Notes under the pieces: model-generated | What the model was told of the DNA's origin: nothing | Database searches by the model: none | Seen by the model: only the letters and a program-made list of their open reading frames with translations | Assembly: GCA_002500765.1 (NCBI GenBank) | Contig: DLSX01000242.1 | Location: 29,307 to 46,334, forward strand | DNA: 17,028 nucleotides | DNA from: Neorhizobium sp. UBA7851 | GTDB taxonomy: Bacteria; Pseudomonadota; Alphaproteobacteria; Rhizobiales; Rhizobiaceae | Reading direction: 5' to 3' | Made by a program: the position numbers and the translations under genes | Part shown: piece after piece, positions 6,215-12,577 of the stretch | Position numbering within the stretch: position 1 is the first letter of the stretch | Layout: every line of letters starts with the position of its first letter

Positions 6215-7168
6215 ATGCGCGCTCTCATTCTCGCCCTTGCTGCGGCGACAGCTCTTGCCATGCCCGTCAAGGCTGCAGATGTCACCGTTGCTGTCACTGC
6301 CATCGTTGAACATCCGGCCCTTGATGCCGCCCGCGACGGTGTGAAGGAAGCACTTGCCGAAGCCGGCTACAAGGAAGGCGAAAACCTCAAATTCCTTTAT
6401 GAGTCCGCGCAGGGTAATCCAGGCACGGCCGCGCAGATCGCGCGCCAGTTCGTCGGCGAAGAGCCGAGCGTCATCGTGCCGATCTCCACGCCTTCGGCCC
6501 AGGCCGTCGTTTCCGCCACCCGCGATATCCCGGTCGTCTTCACTGCTGTTTCCGATCCCGTTGGCGCGCAGTTGGTGAAGGATGTTGCCAAGCCGGGCCG
6601 CAACGTTACCGGCCTTTCCGACATGTCGCCGGTTGCCGAGCATATCAAGCTGATCAAGGAAATCTCGCCGAACGCCAAGTCCATCGGTTTCCTCTACAAC
6701 ACGGCTGAGACCAATTCCGTCTCGATCCTGGCCGCGCTGAAGGAAGAAGCTGCCAAGAACGGCATGACGGTGATCGAGTCGGTCGCCACGAAGTCCGCCG
6801 AAGTGCAGGGTGCGGCCCGTGGCTTGGTCGGCCGCGCCGATGTCTTCTACATCCCGACCGACAATACGATCGTCTCCGCTTTCGAAGCCGCCGTCGGCGT
6901 TGCCGAAGAAGCGAAGATCCCGCTTTATGCCGCCGATACCGGCTCGGTGGATCGCGGTGCAGTCGCCGCTCTCGGCTTCAACTATTTCGACGTGGGCAAG
7001 CAGACCGGCGCGATCGTTGCCCGTATCCTGAAGGGTGAGGCTCCCGGCGACATTCCGGTGACGGTTGCCGCCGGTACCGATCTCGTCATCAACAAGGGTG
7101 CCGCAGCCCGTATGGGCGTGACCCTGCCGGAAGCAATCGTATCGCGCGCCACCCGCACCGTCGAATAA
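6215..7168 (+). CDS. ABC transporter substrate-binding protein, TrpX-like (PF04392 type)
   Basis: Periplasmic binding protein of a three-gene importer. The 317-residue product has a signal peptide (MRALILALAAATALAMPVKA, cleavage after residue 20) and no lipobox cysteine, so it is soluble. Family features are visible: VTAIVEHPALDAARDGVKEALAEAGY near the start, GNPGTAAQIARQFV, IVPISTPSAQAV, IPVVFTAVSDPVGAQLV, NVTGLSDM, and YAADTGSVDRGAVAALGFNYFDVGKQTG near the end. Gram-positive members are tryptophan or tyrosine binders controlled by T-boxes; the ligand of alphaproteobacterial members is not established, so aromatic amino acid binding is inference. Start ATG 6215 follows TGGAGGAAACCT. A hairpin at 7186-7216 lies between this gene and the permease, compatible with a higher yield of binding protein than of membrane subunits. 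Confidence 0.88.
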   Translation: MRALILALAAATALAMPVKAADVTVAVTAIVEHPALDAARDGVKEALAEAGYKEGENLKFLYESAQGNPGTAAQIARQFVGEEPSVIVPISTPSAQAVVSATRDIPVVFTAVSDPVGAQLVKDVAKPGRNVTGLSDMSPVAEHIKLIKEISPNAKSIGFLYNTAETNSVSILAALKEEAAKNGMTVIESVATKSAEVQGAARGLVGRADVFYIPTDNTIVSAFEAAVGVAEEAKIPLYAADTGSVDRGAVAALGFNYFDVGKQTGAIVARILKGEAPGDIPVTVAAGTDLVINKGAAARMGVTLPEAIVSRATRTVE

Positions 7169-7185
7169 GACGCTCATCCAGCAAC

Positions 7186-7216
7186 GCACCGGATGGCGGT
7201 TTTCGCTGTCCGGTGT
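7186..7216 (+). repeat. Intercistronic hairpin between binding protein and permease
   Basis: CACCGGA (7187-7193) pairs with TCCGGTG (7209-7215). The stem continues inward with TGGCG and CGCTG (two G-T wobbles) around a GTTTT loop, about 12 pairs in all. No T run follows. Such hairpins after binding-protein genes often stabilise the upstream message or partly stop transcription. Confidence 0.6.
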
Positions 7217-7269
7217 GATCGACGACCAACCGGCGCAACAAGTCCGGGTAAATGAGGGGAGCACGAAAG

Positions 7270-8151
7270 GTGCTTAGTCAGATCGCCTTCTGGGGTGCCG
7301 TGGAACTCGGGCTGGTATTCGCCTTCGTTGCCATCGGCGTATTTCTCGCCTTCCGGGTGCTCGATTTTCCCGATCTCACGGTCGATGGATCGTTTCCGCT
7401 TGGTGCGGCTGTCGCCGCCGTGCTGATTACCGTCGGCATCAATCCGTGGATAGCCGCCGGGGCCGCCATGCTTGCCGGCGCCGCTGCCGGCATGGTGACG
7501 GCGTTTCTCAATGTGCGTTTCCGTATCCTCAACCTGCTTGCGTCGATCCTGACGATGATCGCGCTTTTTTCCGTCAATCTTCGGGTGATGGGAAAGCCGA
7601 ACGTGGCGCTGATCAATGCCGATACGATGCTGAGCCCGTTCTTCGGCCTGGGCCTGCGTGAAGTCTATGTGCGTCCGCTGTTTGTCGGTATTCTGGTCGT
7701 TATCGCCGTCATTGCCGTCTGGCGCTTTCTCGAAAGCGATGCCGGGCTCGCGATGCGGGCAACCGGCGCCAATCCGCGCATGTCGCGGGCGCAGGGCATC
7801 GATACCAGCTGGCAGGTCTATCTGGGTCTCGCCCTGTCCAATGCGCTCGTGGCGCTCGGTGGCGCATTGTTTGCGCAGACCAACGGTTTTGCCGATGTCA
7901 CGTCCGGCGTCGGCACCATTGTCGTCGGGCTCGCGGCTGTCATCATCGGTGAAACGCTGTTTGGCGCGCGCGGTATCCTGCTGGCGCTGATCGGCTGCGT
8001 TGTCGGCTCGATCCTTTACCGCATTGCCATCCAGCTTGCATTGTCGACGGATGCTCTGGGCCTGAAGGCCTCCGACCTCAATCTCGTCACTGCCGTTCTG
8101 GTGGCCGTGGCGCTCGTTCTGCCGCGCCTGCGCCGGGGAGCTTCGTCATGA
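7270..8151 (+). CDS. ABC transporter permease, TrpY-like (branched-chain/sugar permease superfamily)
   Basis: Inner-membrane subunit of the importer. The product is highly hydrophobic, with several predicted membrane helices (for example WGAVELGLVFAFVAIGVFLA, PLFVGILVVIAVIAV, LNLVTAVLVAVALVL). Family markers are FRVLDFPDLTVDGSFPLGA near the N-terminus, MRATGANPRMSRAQGID as the probable coupling loop with the ATPase, and ALGGALFAQTNGFADV. I choose GTG 7270 as start because AGGGGAG (7255-7261) lies 8 bases upstream, giving about 293 residues; an in-frame ATG at 7252 would give 299 but with a weaker site. The gene ends with an ATGA overlap into the ATPase gene. It differs from classical amino acid permeases (HisMQ type) and belongs with the LivH/RbsC-like superfamily. 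Ligand not determinable here. Confidence 0.88.
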   Translation: MLSQIAFWGAVELGLVFAFVAIGVFLAFRVLDFPDLTVDGSFPLGAAVAAVLITVGINPWIAAGAAMLAGAAAGMVTAFLNVRFRILNLLASILTMIALFSVNLRVMGKPNVALINADTMLSPFFGLGLREVYVRPLFVGILVVIAVIAVWRFLESDAGLAMRATGANPRMSRAQGIDTSWQVYLGLALSNALVALGGALFAQTNGFADVTSGVGTIVVGLAAVIIGETLFGARGILLALIGCVVGSILYRIAIQLALSTDALGLKASDLNLVTAVLVAVALVLPRLRRGASS

Positions 8152-8942
8152 TCGATCTCAAGAATATTCATGTCACTTTTGGCAAGGGCACGCCGCTGCA
8201 GAAGGAAGCGCTGAAGGGCGTCAACCTGACGATCGAGGAAGGGTCCTTCGTCACCGTCATCGGTTCGAACGGCGCCGGCAAATCGACCCTGCTCGGCGTT
8301 CTCGCCGGCGACGTTCTGGCAAACGAAGGCAAGGTCATGATCGGCAATACCGACGTGACCCGCAAATCCACGTCCGCGCGCGCCGGCCTCGTTGCTCGCG
8401 TGTTCCAGGATCCGTTGACCGGAAGCTGCGGTTCTCTGTCGATCGAGGAAAATCTTGCGCTCGCCGCTCGCCGTGGCGAACGTCGCGGCCTGCGCTCGGC
8501 GCTCGGTCCGCGTCGCCGTGAACTTTTCCGCGACCGGATTTCCGAGCTCAATCTGGGTCTCGAAAACCGTATGAAGGACCGCATGGACCTGTTGTCCGGC
8601 GGTCAGCGTCAGGCAGTCTCTCTGGTCATGTCGACGCTCTCGGGTTCGGAAGTGCTGTTGCTCGACGAACATACGGCGGCGCTCGATCCGGGCATGGCGG
8701 AATTCATCATGAAGCTGACCCAGCGGGTCGTTTCCGAGCGCAAGCTGACGACACTGATGGTGACGCATTCGATGCGTCAGGCACTGGATTTCGGCCATCG
8801 CACCATCATGCTGCATGGTGGCGAGATCATTCTCGACGTCAGCGGCGACAGCCGCAAGGACCTGCAGGTCGAAGACCTGATCGCCATGTTCCGCAAGATG
8901 CGCGGCGAAACGCTGGACGACGACGCGCTGCTGATCGGCTGA
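8148..8942 (+). CDS. ABC transporter ATP-binding protein, TrpZ-like
   Basis: Cytoplasmic ATPase of the importer, 264 residues. Walker A GSNGAGKST (39-47), Q-loop Gln87 in RVFQDPLTG, signature LSGGQRQAVSL (149-159), Walker B VLLLDE (169-174) and switch His207 in VTHSM are all intact. The DEHTAALDP string after Walker B, in place of the usual DEPTSALD, is a mark of this transporter family. Its ATG overlaps the permease stop (ATGA), so the two are translationally coupled. Gene order (binding protein, permease, ATPase) is standard for TrpXYZ-like operons. The gene ends 36 bases from the stop of the convergent LysE gene. That gap has a 10-base direct repeat, TCAGCGTGCC, at 8964-8973 and 8979-8988, but no clear terminator. 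Confidence 0.92.
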   Translation: MIDLKNIHVTFGKGTPLQKEALKGVNLTIEEGSFVTVIGSNGAGKSTLLGVLAGDVLANEGKVMIGNTDVTRKSTSARAGLVARVFQDPLTGSCGSLSIEENLALAARRGERRGLRSALGPRRRELFRDRISELNLGLENRMKDRMDLLSGGQRQAVSLVMSTLSGSEVLLLDEHTAALDPGMAEFIMKLTQRVVSERKLTTLMVTHSMRQALDFGHRTIMLHGGEIILDVSGDSRKDLQVEDLIAMFRKMRGETLDDDALLIG

Positions 8943-8978
8943 TGCCGGTCAGCAGGCCATGTGTCAGCGTGCCAACTT

Positions 8979-9620
8979 TCAGCGTGCCTGGGTGAAGAAG
9001 ATTTTTGCTGCGAAGATCGAGAAGACGCCGGCAAAGGTGTAATCGATGCCGCGCAGGATTTTGGGATTGGCCTGAAGCCATGCGGAGAGCTTATCCGCGG
9101 CCAGTACGACGATCAGGTTCACCGGCATGCCGATGACGATGAAATATATTCCGAAGAAGATCAGCTTGCCGGTCACATGCGGATCATGCGCCGAGACGAA
9201 CTGGGGCAGGAAGGTCATGAAGAAGATCACGACCTTGGGGTTCAGGATATTGACCCAGAAGCCGGCGGAAATATTGGCAAGCGCGCTGCTCTCCTGCCGT
9301 TCGACCTTCTCCACCGACAGTTTCGAGCCGAAACGGATGGCCTGGATGGCGAGCCAGAGAAGATAGGCCGCTCCACCGGTCTTGAGCACGAAGAACGCCG
9401 TGGGTGACGCGGTGATCAGGGCCGAGACACCGAAGGCGACGAGCAGCGTGTGGCAGACGACGCCGAGACTTGTTCCGAGCACGGTATAGAGCGCTGGCCG
9501 ACGGCCTTCGCCGAGCGCGCGGCTGATCGACAATGTCATGTCGGGTCCGGGCGTGATCGCCAGAAGAAGTCCGGCAGCCGTGAAGGCGAGAAGGGCGGGA
9601 AGGCTCGGCAGGAATTCCAT
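8979..9620 (-). CDS. LysE/RhtB family amino acid exporter
   Basis: Inner-membrane exporter of the LysE/RhtB family, which exports amino acids or derivatives in exchange for protons; specificity cannot be read from sequence. From ATG 9620 the product is 213 residues, the usual length. It has the family N-terminus LLAFTAAGLLLAITPGPDMTLSISRAL with the conserved TPGPD motif, the Gly-rich GTSLGVVCHTLLVAFGVSA segment, YLLWLAIQAIRFG, and WVNILNPKVVIFFMTFLPQFV with the family NPK motif. An in-frame ATG at 9653 would add 11 residues; it falls inside the loop of a long inverted repeat (9628-9671), whereas ATG 9620 lies 7 bases after that structure. Same strand as the SDR gene, whose stop is 37 to 70 bases upstream, so the two may be co-transcribed. 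Confidence 0.88.
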   Translation of the reverse strand: MEFLPSLPALLAFTAAGLLLAITPGPDMTLSISRALGEGRRPALYTVLGTSLGVVCHTLLVAFGVSALITASPTAFFVLKTGGAAYLLWLAIQAIRFGSKLSVEKVERQESSALANISAGFWVNILNPKVVIFFMTFLPQFVSAHDPHVTGKLIFFGIYFIVIGMPVNLIVVLAADKLSAWLQANPKILRGIDYTFAGVFSIFAAKIFFTQAR

Positions 9621-9623
9621 GGC

Positions 9624-9679
9624 GGCACTCGAAAGCTGGATGATTGCCGGCATGGTTATCCAGCTTTCGAGATTCTGCC
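9624..9679 (-). promoter_or_regulatory. Long inverted repeat over the LysE gene translation start
   Basis: CTCGAAAGCTGGAT (9628-9641) and ATCCAGCTTTCGAG (9658-9671) form a perfect 14-base inverted repeat with a 16-base spacer. Allowing a 4-base bulge, GGCA (9624-9627) and TGCC (9676-9679) extend it to 18 pairs. The spacer centre holds the palindrome TGCCGGCA (9645-9652). In the minus-strand message the candidate start ATG 9653-9651 lies in the loop and ATG 9620 follows 7 bases after the stem. No T run follows, so it is not an ordinary terminator. It could be an RNA switch-like hairpin or a DNA operator. Confidence 0.7.
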
Positions 9680-9690
9680 AAATAAATATA

Positions 9691-10548
9691 TTAGCTGCCG
9701 TTGATGAATTTCTTTGATGCTTCGGCGAATTCCGGATGCCAGCGCGACAGCGGCGGGCGGTTCTCGATAATGTCGCCGATCGCCCAGGCCATGCGGCGTT
9801 CGTCGGTGGCGCGATCGACATCATTGTCGGGGCAAAGAATGTAGAAATCGCCGCGACCGAGGCTGTCGATCATGAAGTCTATCGTCTGTTCCGAAGTCCA
9901 GGCGCCTTCCGGCTTTTCGGTCCGGCCACCCGCGGCAAGCGGGGTGAAGACGAAGCCGGGGATCAGAAGATGCGCCGAGACCTGGCAGCCTTCGGTGTTG
10001 CGCAATTCGTGCTGCAGCGCCTCGGTAAAGGTTTTCACGCCGGATTTCGAGACGTTGTAGGCGGGATCGCCGGGCGGGGTGGTGATGCCCTGTTTGGAGC
10101 CGGTGTTGATGATCAGCGCCGGTTCGCCATGGGCGATCATCGCGGGGCCAAAGATGCGGCTGCCGTTGACGACGCCCATCAGGTTGACGGCGAGCACGTT
10201 GTCCCAATTGGCCTGCGGGCCGAAAATGCTGCTGCCGGGCTGGATGCCGGCATTGTTCATCAGCACATGGACGCGGCCGAAACGCTGGATGACGGCGCGC
10301 TCAAGCGCTGCAATCTCGTCCGGTTTCGACACGTCGGTGCCGATCGCCGCGACGTCGTGTTCGCCGCCTTCGGCGAGTGCGGTGACTTCGCGGCACGCCT
10401 CGACAAGCTTTTCGCCTTCCAGATCGACAAGCACGACCGATAGGCCGAGGCGGGCAAATTCCTTCGCTGCTGCCAACCCGATGCCGGATGCGGCTCCGGT
10501 GATGACGGCGACATTGTCCTTCTTCAGAGCGGGATGAGTAACGGTCAT
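9691..10548 (-). CDS. Short-chain dehydrogenase/reductase (SDR) family oxidoreductase
   Basis: Cytoplasmic NAD(P)-dependent oxidoreductase of unknown substrate, 285 residues. The classical SDR set is complete: TGAASGIG cofactor loop (17-24), Asp42 at the end of the second strand (VVLVDLEGE), which favours NAD(H) over NADP(H), NNAG (98-101), catalytic Ser151 in NTGSKQG, and Tyr164/Lys168 in YNVSK. The C-terminal third (TSEQTIDFMIDSLGRGDFYILCPDND) is the variable substrate-binding part. Start ATG 10548 follows GAGGAG by 8 bases; the frame is open further upstream but runs under the parD gene and does not look conserved. A promoter candidate lies at 10591-10619. LysE follows on the same strand. 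Family is certain; reaction and pathway are not. Confidence 0.93.
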   Translation of the reverse strand: MTVTHPALKKDNVAVITGAASGIGLAAAKEFARLGLSVVLVDLEGEKLVEACREVTALAEGGEHDVAAIGTDVSKPDEIAALERAVIQRFGRVHVLMNNAGIQPGSSIFGPQANWDNVLAVNLMGVVNGSRIFGPAMIAHGEPALIINTGSKQGITTPPGDPAYNVSKSGVKTFTEALQHELRNTEGCQVSAHLLIPGFVFTPLAAGGRTEKPEGAWTSEQTIDFMIDSLGRGDFYILCPDNDVDRATDERRMAWAIGDIIENRPPLSRWHPEFAEASKKFINGS

Positions 10549-10590
10549 GGGTCGGTCTCCTCTATGACGCTGCTGTTCAAAGGTCCGGCG

Positions 10591-10619
10591 GGATATGGTA
10601 CTTATCGCTATTCCGTCAA
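10591..10619 (-). promoter_or_regulatory. Candidate sigma70 promoter for the SDR gene
   Basis: On the minus strand TTGACG (10619-10614) is followed after 17 bases by ATATCC (10596-10591), leaving a leader of roughly 35 bases with GAGGAG before ATG 10548. It overlaps the region that must also hold the parD promoter, so the SDR gene and the toxin-antitoxin operon probably share regulatory space. Confidence 0.4.
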
Positions 10620-10650
10620 CATGACTGGATATTGAAGCGGAGCCAGGCCG

Positions 10651-10902
10651 ATGGGCGAGATCATATCGATCAGGGTGGATGAAGAAACGGCCGCCTATGT
10701 CAAAAAGCAGGTGGATGACGGACGTTATGCCTCCGAAAGCGAAGTGATCGAAGAGGCGCTCAAGCTTTTGAAGCAAAGCGAAGAGGACGAGATCGAGGCG
10801 CTCCGGGCGGCGATCGATGACGGGGAGGCTTCGGGAGAGCCGCGGGAATTCGATTTCGACGCCTTCATCGAGCGCAAAAGGGCACAGCGCGCGAAACGAT
10901 GA
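10651..10902 (+). CDS. parD: Type II antitoxin, ParD family (ribbon-helix-helix)
   Basis: Antitoxin of a ParDE pair; neutralises the toxin encoded next and normally represses its own promoter. The 83-residue product has a typical ParD N-terminal ribbon-helix-helix (MGEIISIRVDEETAAYVKKQ, then GRYASESEVIEEALKLLKQ, about residues 1-43) and an acidic, charged C-terminal arm (EEDEIEALRAAIDDGEASGE, FDFDAFIERKRAQR) that would wrap the toxin. Start ATG 10651 follows GGAG (10639-10642) by 8 bases. Its last codon and stop overlap the parE start (ATGA). It is divergent from the SDR gene with a 102-base gap; no clear operator palindrome could be identified there. Codon use resembles the neighbours, so no direct sign of recent transfer. 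Confidence 0.92.
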   Translation: MGEIISIRVDEETAAYVKKQVDDGRYASESEVIEEALKLLKQSEEDEIEALRAAIDDGEASGEPREFDFDAFIERKRAQRAKR

Positions 10903-11189
10903 AGACGCTTGTCTTCTCGCCAAAGGCCGAAGCCGATATCGACGAAATCTACGACTACACGGAAGAGCATTGGGGCTTCGAGAAGGCCGAAGCCTATACT
11001 TTCGAACTCCGGGATGTGTGCCGAATGCTTGCCGAAGGACATCGATCCGGCCGGATGCTCCCGGATCTAAAGCGAAATTATCTTGCGCTGTCTTTCAGGT
11101 CTCACGTCGTTATCTACCGTCAGACGGATACTCGCATCGCAATCATCCGCGTTCTTCACCAGCGCATGAACGTGCGGCGTCATCTCTGA
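10899..11189 (+). CDS. parE: Type II toxin, ParE/RelE superfamily
   Basis: Toxin partner of ParD. ParE members inhibit DNA gyrase, whereas RelE relatives cleave mRNA; pairing with a ParD antitoxin favours the ParE group, but the target is inference. The 96-residue product begins MKTLVFSPKAEADIDEIYDYTEEHWG, the standard ParE start, followed by the helical hairpin (KAEAYTFELRDVCRMLAEG), the GRMLPDLKRNYLALSFRSHVVIYRQ sheet and the C-terminal strand IAIIRVLHQRMNVRRHL with the RVLHxRM motif. Length and motifs look intact, so the toxin may be active. The ATG overlaps the parD stop by 4 bases. It ends 111 bases before argG; no terminator is evident between them, so some read-through into argG is possible. 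Confidence 0.92.
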   Translation: MKTLVFSPKAEADIDEIYDYTEEHWGFEKAEAYTFELRDVCRMLAEGHRSGRMLPDLKRNYLALSFRSHVVIYRQTDTRIAIIRVLHQRMNVRRHL

Positions 11190-11210
11190 AGGGGTTTCTC
11201 CGGGTTTTCC

Positions 11211-11275
11211 TTGCGTGACTGCAGAAACTCGCTAAAAACTTCGGCGATCCAATTTCGGCGGATTTGTCTCCGCCG
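11211..11275 (+). promoter_or_regulatory. argG promoter candidate and leader hairpin
   Basis: TTGCGT (11211-11216) and TAAAAA (11233-11238), spaced 16, are a reasonable housekeeping promoter. Downstream, CGGCGGA (11256-11262) pairs with TCCGCCG (11269-11275) around a 6-base loop, giving a leader hairpin 25 bases before the argG start. No T run follows it. Confidence 0.4.
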
Positions 11276-11300
11276 CCACCCGCAGACGGACATATTCATC

Positions 11301-12524
11301 ATGGCACTCCCGAAAGACGTAAAGAAGGTCGTTCTCGCCTATTCCGGCGGTCTCGACACCTCGATCATCCTGAAATGGCTGCAGACCGAGCTCAACGCCG
11401 AAGTCGTCACCTTCACCGCCGACCTCGGTCAGGGCGAAGAGCTCGAGCCGGCGCGCAAGAAGGCCGAGATGCTGGGCATCAAGGAAATCTTCATTGAGGA
11501 CGTCCGCGAAGAATTTGTCCGCGATTTCGTTTTCCCGATGTTCCGTGCCAATGCCGTTTATGAAGGCGTCTACCTGCTCGGCACGTCGATCGCCCGTCCG
11601 CTGATTTCCAAGCACCTGATCGAGATCGCGAAGAAGACCGGCGCAGACGCGATCGCTCACGGCGCGACCGGCAAGGGCAATGACCAGGTTCGTTTCGAAA
11701 TGTCGGCCTATGCCTTGAACCCCGACATCAAGATCATCGCCCCGTGGCGCGACTGGTCGTTCAAGAGCCGTACCGACCTTTTGAACTTTGCCGAACAGCA
11801 CCAGATCCCGGTTGCCAAGGACAAGAAGGGCGAAGCGCCGTTCTCCGTCGACGCCAACCTCTTGCACTCGTCATCCGAAGGCAAGGTTCTCGAAGATCCG
11901 GCCGTCGAGGCTCCAGAATACGTGCATATGCGCACCATTTCGCCGGAAGCCGCTCCCGATCAGGCAACGACGATCAAGATCGGCTTCCGCAAGGGTGACG
12001 CCGTCTCGATCAACGGTGTCGAGATGTCGCCGGCAACCCTGCTCGCACAGCTCAACAATTATGGCCGCGACAACGGCATCGGCCGTCTCGACCTCGTCGA
12101 AAACCGTTTCGTCGGCATGAAGTCGCGCGGCGTCTACGAAACGCCCGGCGGCACGATCCTGCTTACCGCTCACCGCGCAATCGAGAGTATCACGCTCGAC
12201 CGTGGTGCAGCTCACCTCAAGGATGAGCTGATGCCGAAATATGCCGAGCTGATCTATTACGGCTTCTGGTTCTCGCCGGAGCGCGAAATGCTGCAGGCCC
12301 TGATCGACAAGAGCCAGGAACATGTCGAAGGCGAAGTCACCCTGAAGCTCTATAAGGGCAATGTCATGGTCACCGGCCGCGAAAGCGACAAGTCGCTTTA
12401 CTCCGACGCGCTGGTCACCTTCGAGGACGATCACGGCGCCTATGACCAGAAGGATGCAGCCGGCTTCATCAAGCTGAATTCGCTGCGCCTGCGCACGCTC
12501 GCCAAGCGTAACCAGATCAAGTAG
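11301..12524 (+). CDS. argG: Argininosuccinate synthase
   Basis: Joins citrulline and aspartate with ATP to give argininosuccinate, the penultimate step of arginine synthesis; cytoplasmic tetramer. The 407-residue product has the N-type ATP pyrophosphatase loop AYSGGLDTS (13-21), GATGKGNDQVRFE (121-133) for citrulline/aspartate binding, IIAPWRDW, and YETPGGTILLTAHRAIE. Length matches the family. Start ATG 11301 begins MALPKDVKKVVLAYSGG, where the family starts; the frame is open upstream, but that part is not conserved. The ribosome site is weak (GGA, 12 bases upstream). The gene stands alone with its own promoter candidate at 11211-11238, a leader hairpin and a strong terminator at 12550-12577. 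No other arg genes are nearby, as is common in rhizobia. Confidence 0.97.
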   Translation: MALPKDVKKVVLAYSGGLDTSIILKWLQTELNAEVVTFTADLGQGEELEPARKKAEMLGIKEIFIEDVREEFVRDFVFPMFRANAVYEGVYLLGTSIARPLISKHLIEIAKKTGADAIAHGATGKGNDQVRFEMSAYALNPDIKIIAPWRDWSFKSRTDLLNFAEQHQIPVAKDKKGEAPFSVDANLLHSSSEGKVLEDPAVEAPEYVHMRTISPEAAPDQATTIKIGFRKGDAVSINGVEMSPATLLAQLNNYGRDNGIGRLDLVENRFVGMKSRGVYETPGGTILLTAHRAIESITLDRGAAHLKDELMPKYAELIYYGFWFSPEREMLQALIDKSQEHVEGEVTLKLYKGNVMVTGRESDKSLYSDALVTFEDDHGAYDQKDAAGFIKLNSLRLRTLAKRNQIK

Positions 12525-12549
12525 TCGGTTTTTCCGATTTCGGAACAGA

Positions 12550-12577
12550 CCCCGCTGTTACCGCAGCGGGGTTTTTT
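12550..12577 (+). terminator. Intrinsic terminator of argG
   Basis: CCCCGCTG (12550-12557) pairs perfectly with CAGCGGGG (12564-12571) around a 6-base loop, followed by six T residues (12572-12577). The T run overlaps the stop codon of the convergent MFS gene. On the opposite strand no T run follows the stem, so it works for argG only. Confidence 0.92.

Noticed and set aside
8964..8988. Direct repeat TCAGCGTGCC between the ABC ATPase and LysE genes
   Set aside because: Only two copies of 10 bases, the second overlapping the LysE stop; probably a small duplication with no evident role.
11215..11235. 6-codon frame (MTAETR) in the argG leader as an arginine attenuator
   Set aside because: Only one Arg codon and no terminator/antiterminator pair; it also overlaps the promoter candidate.
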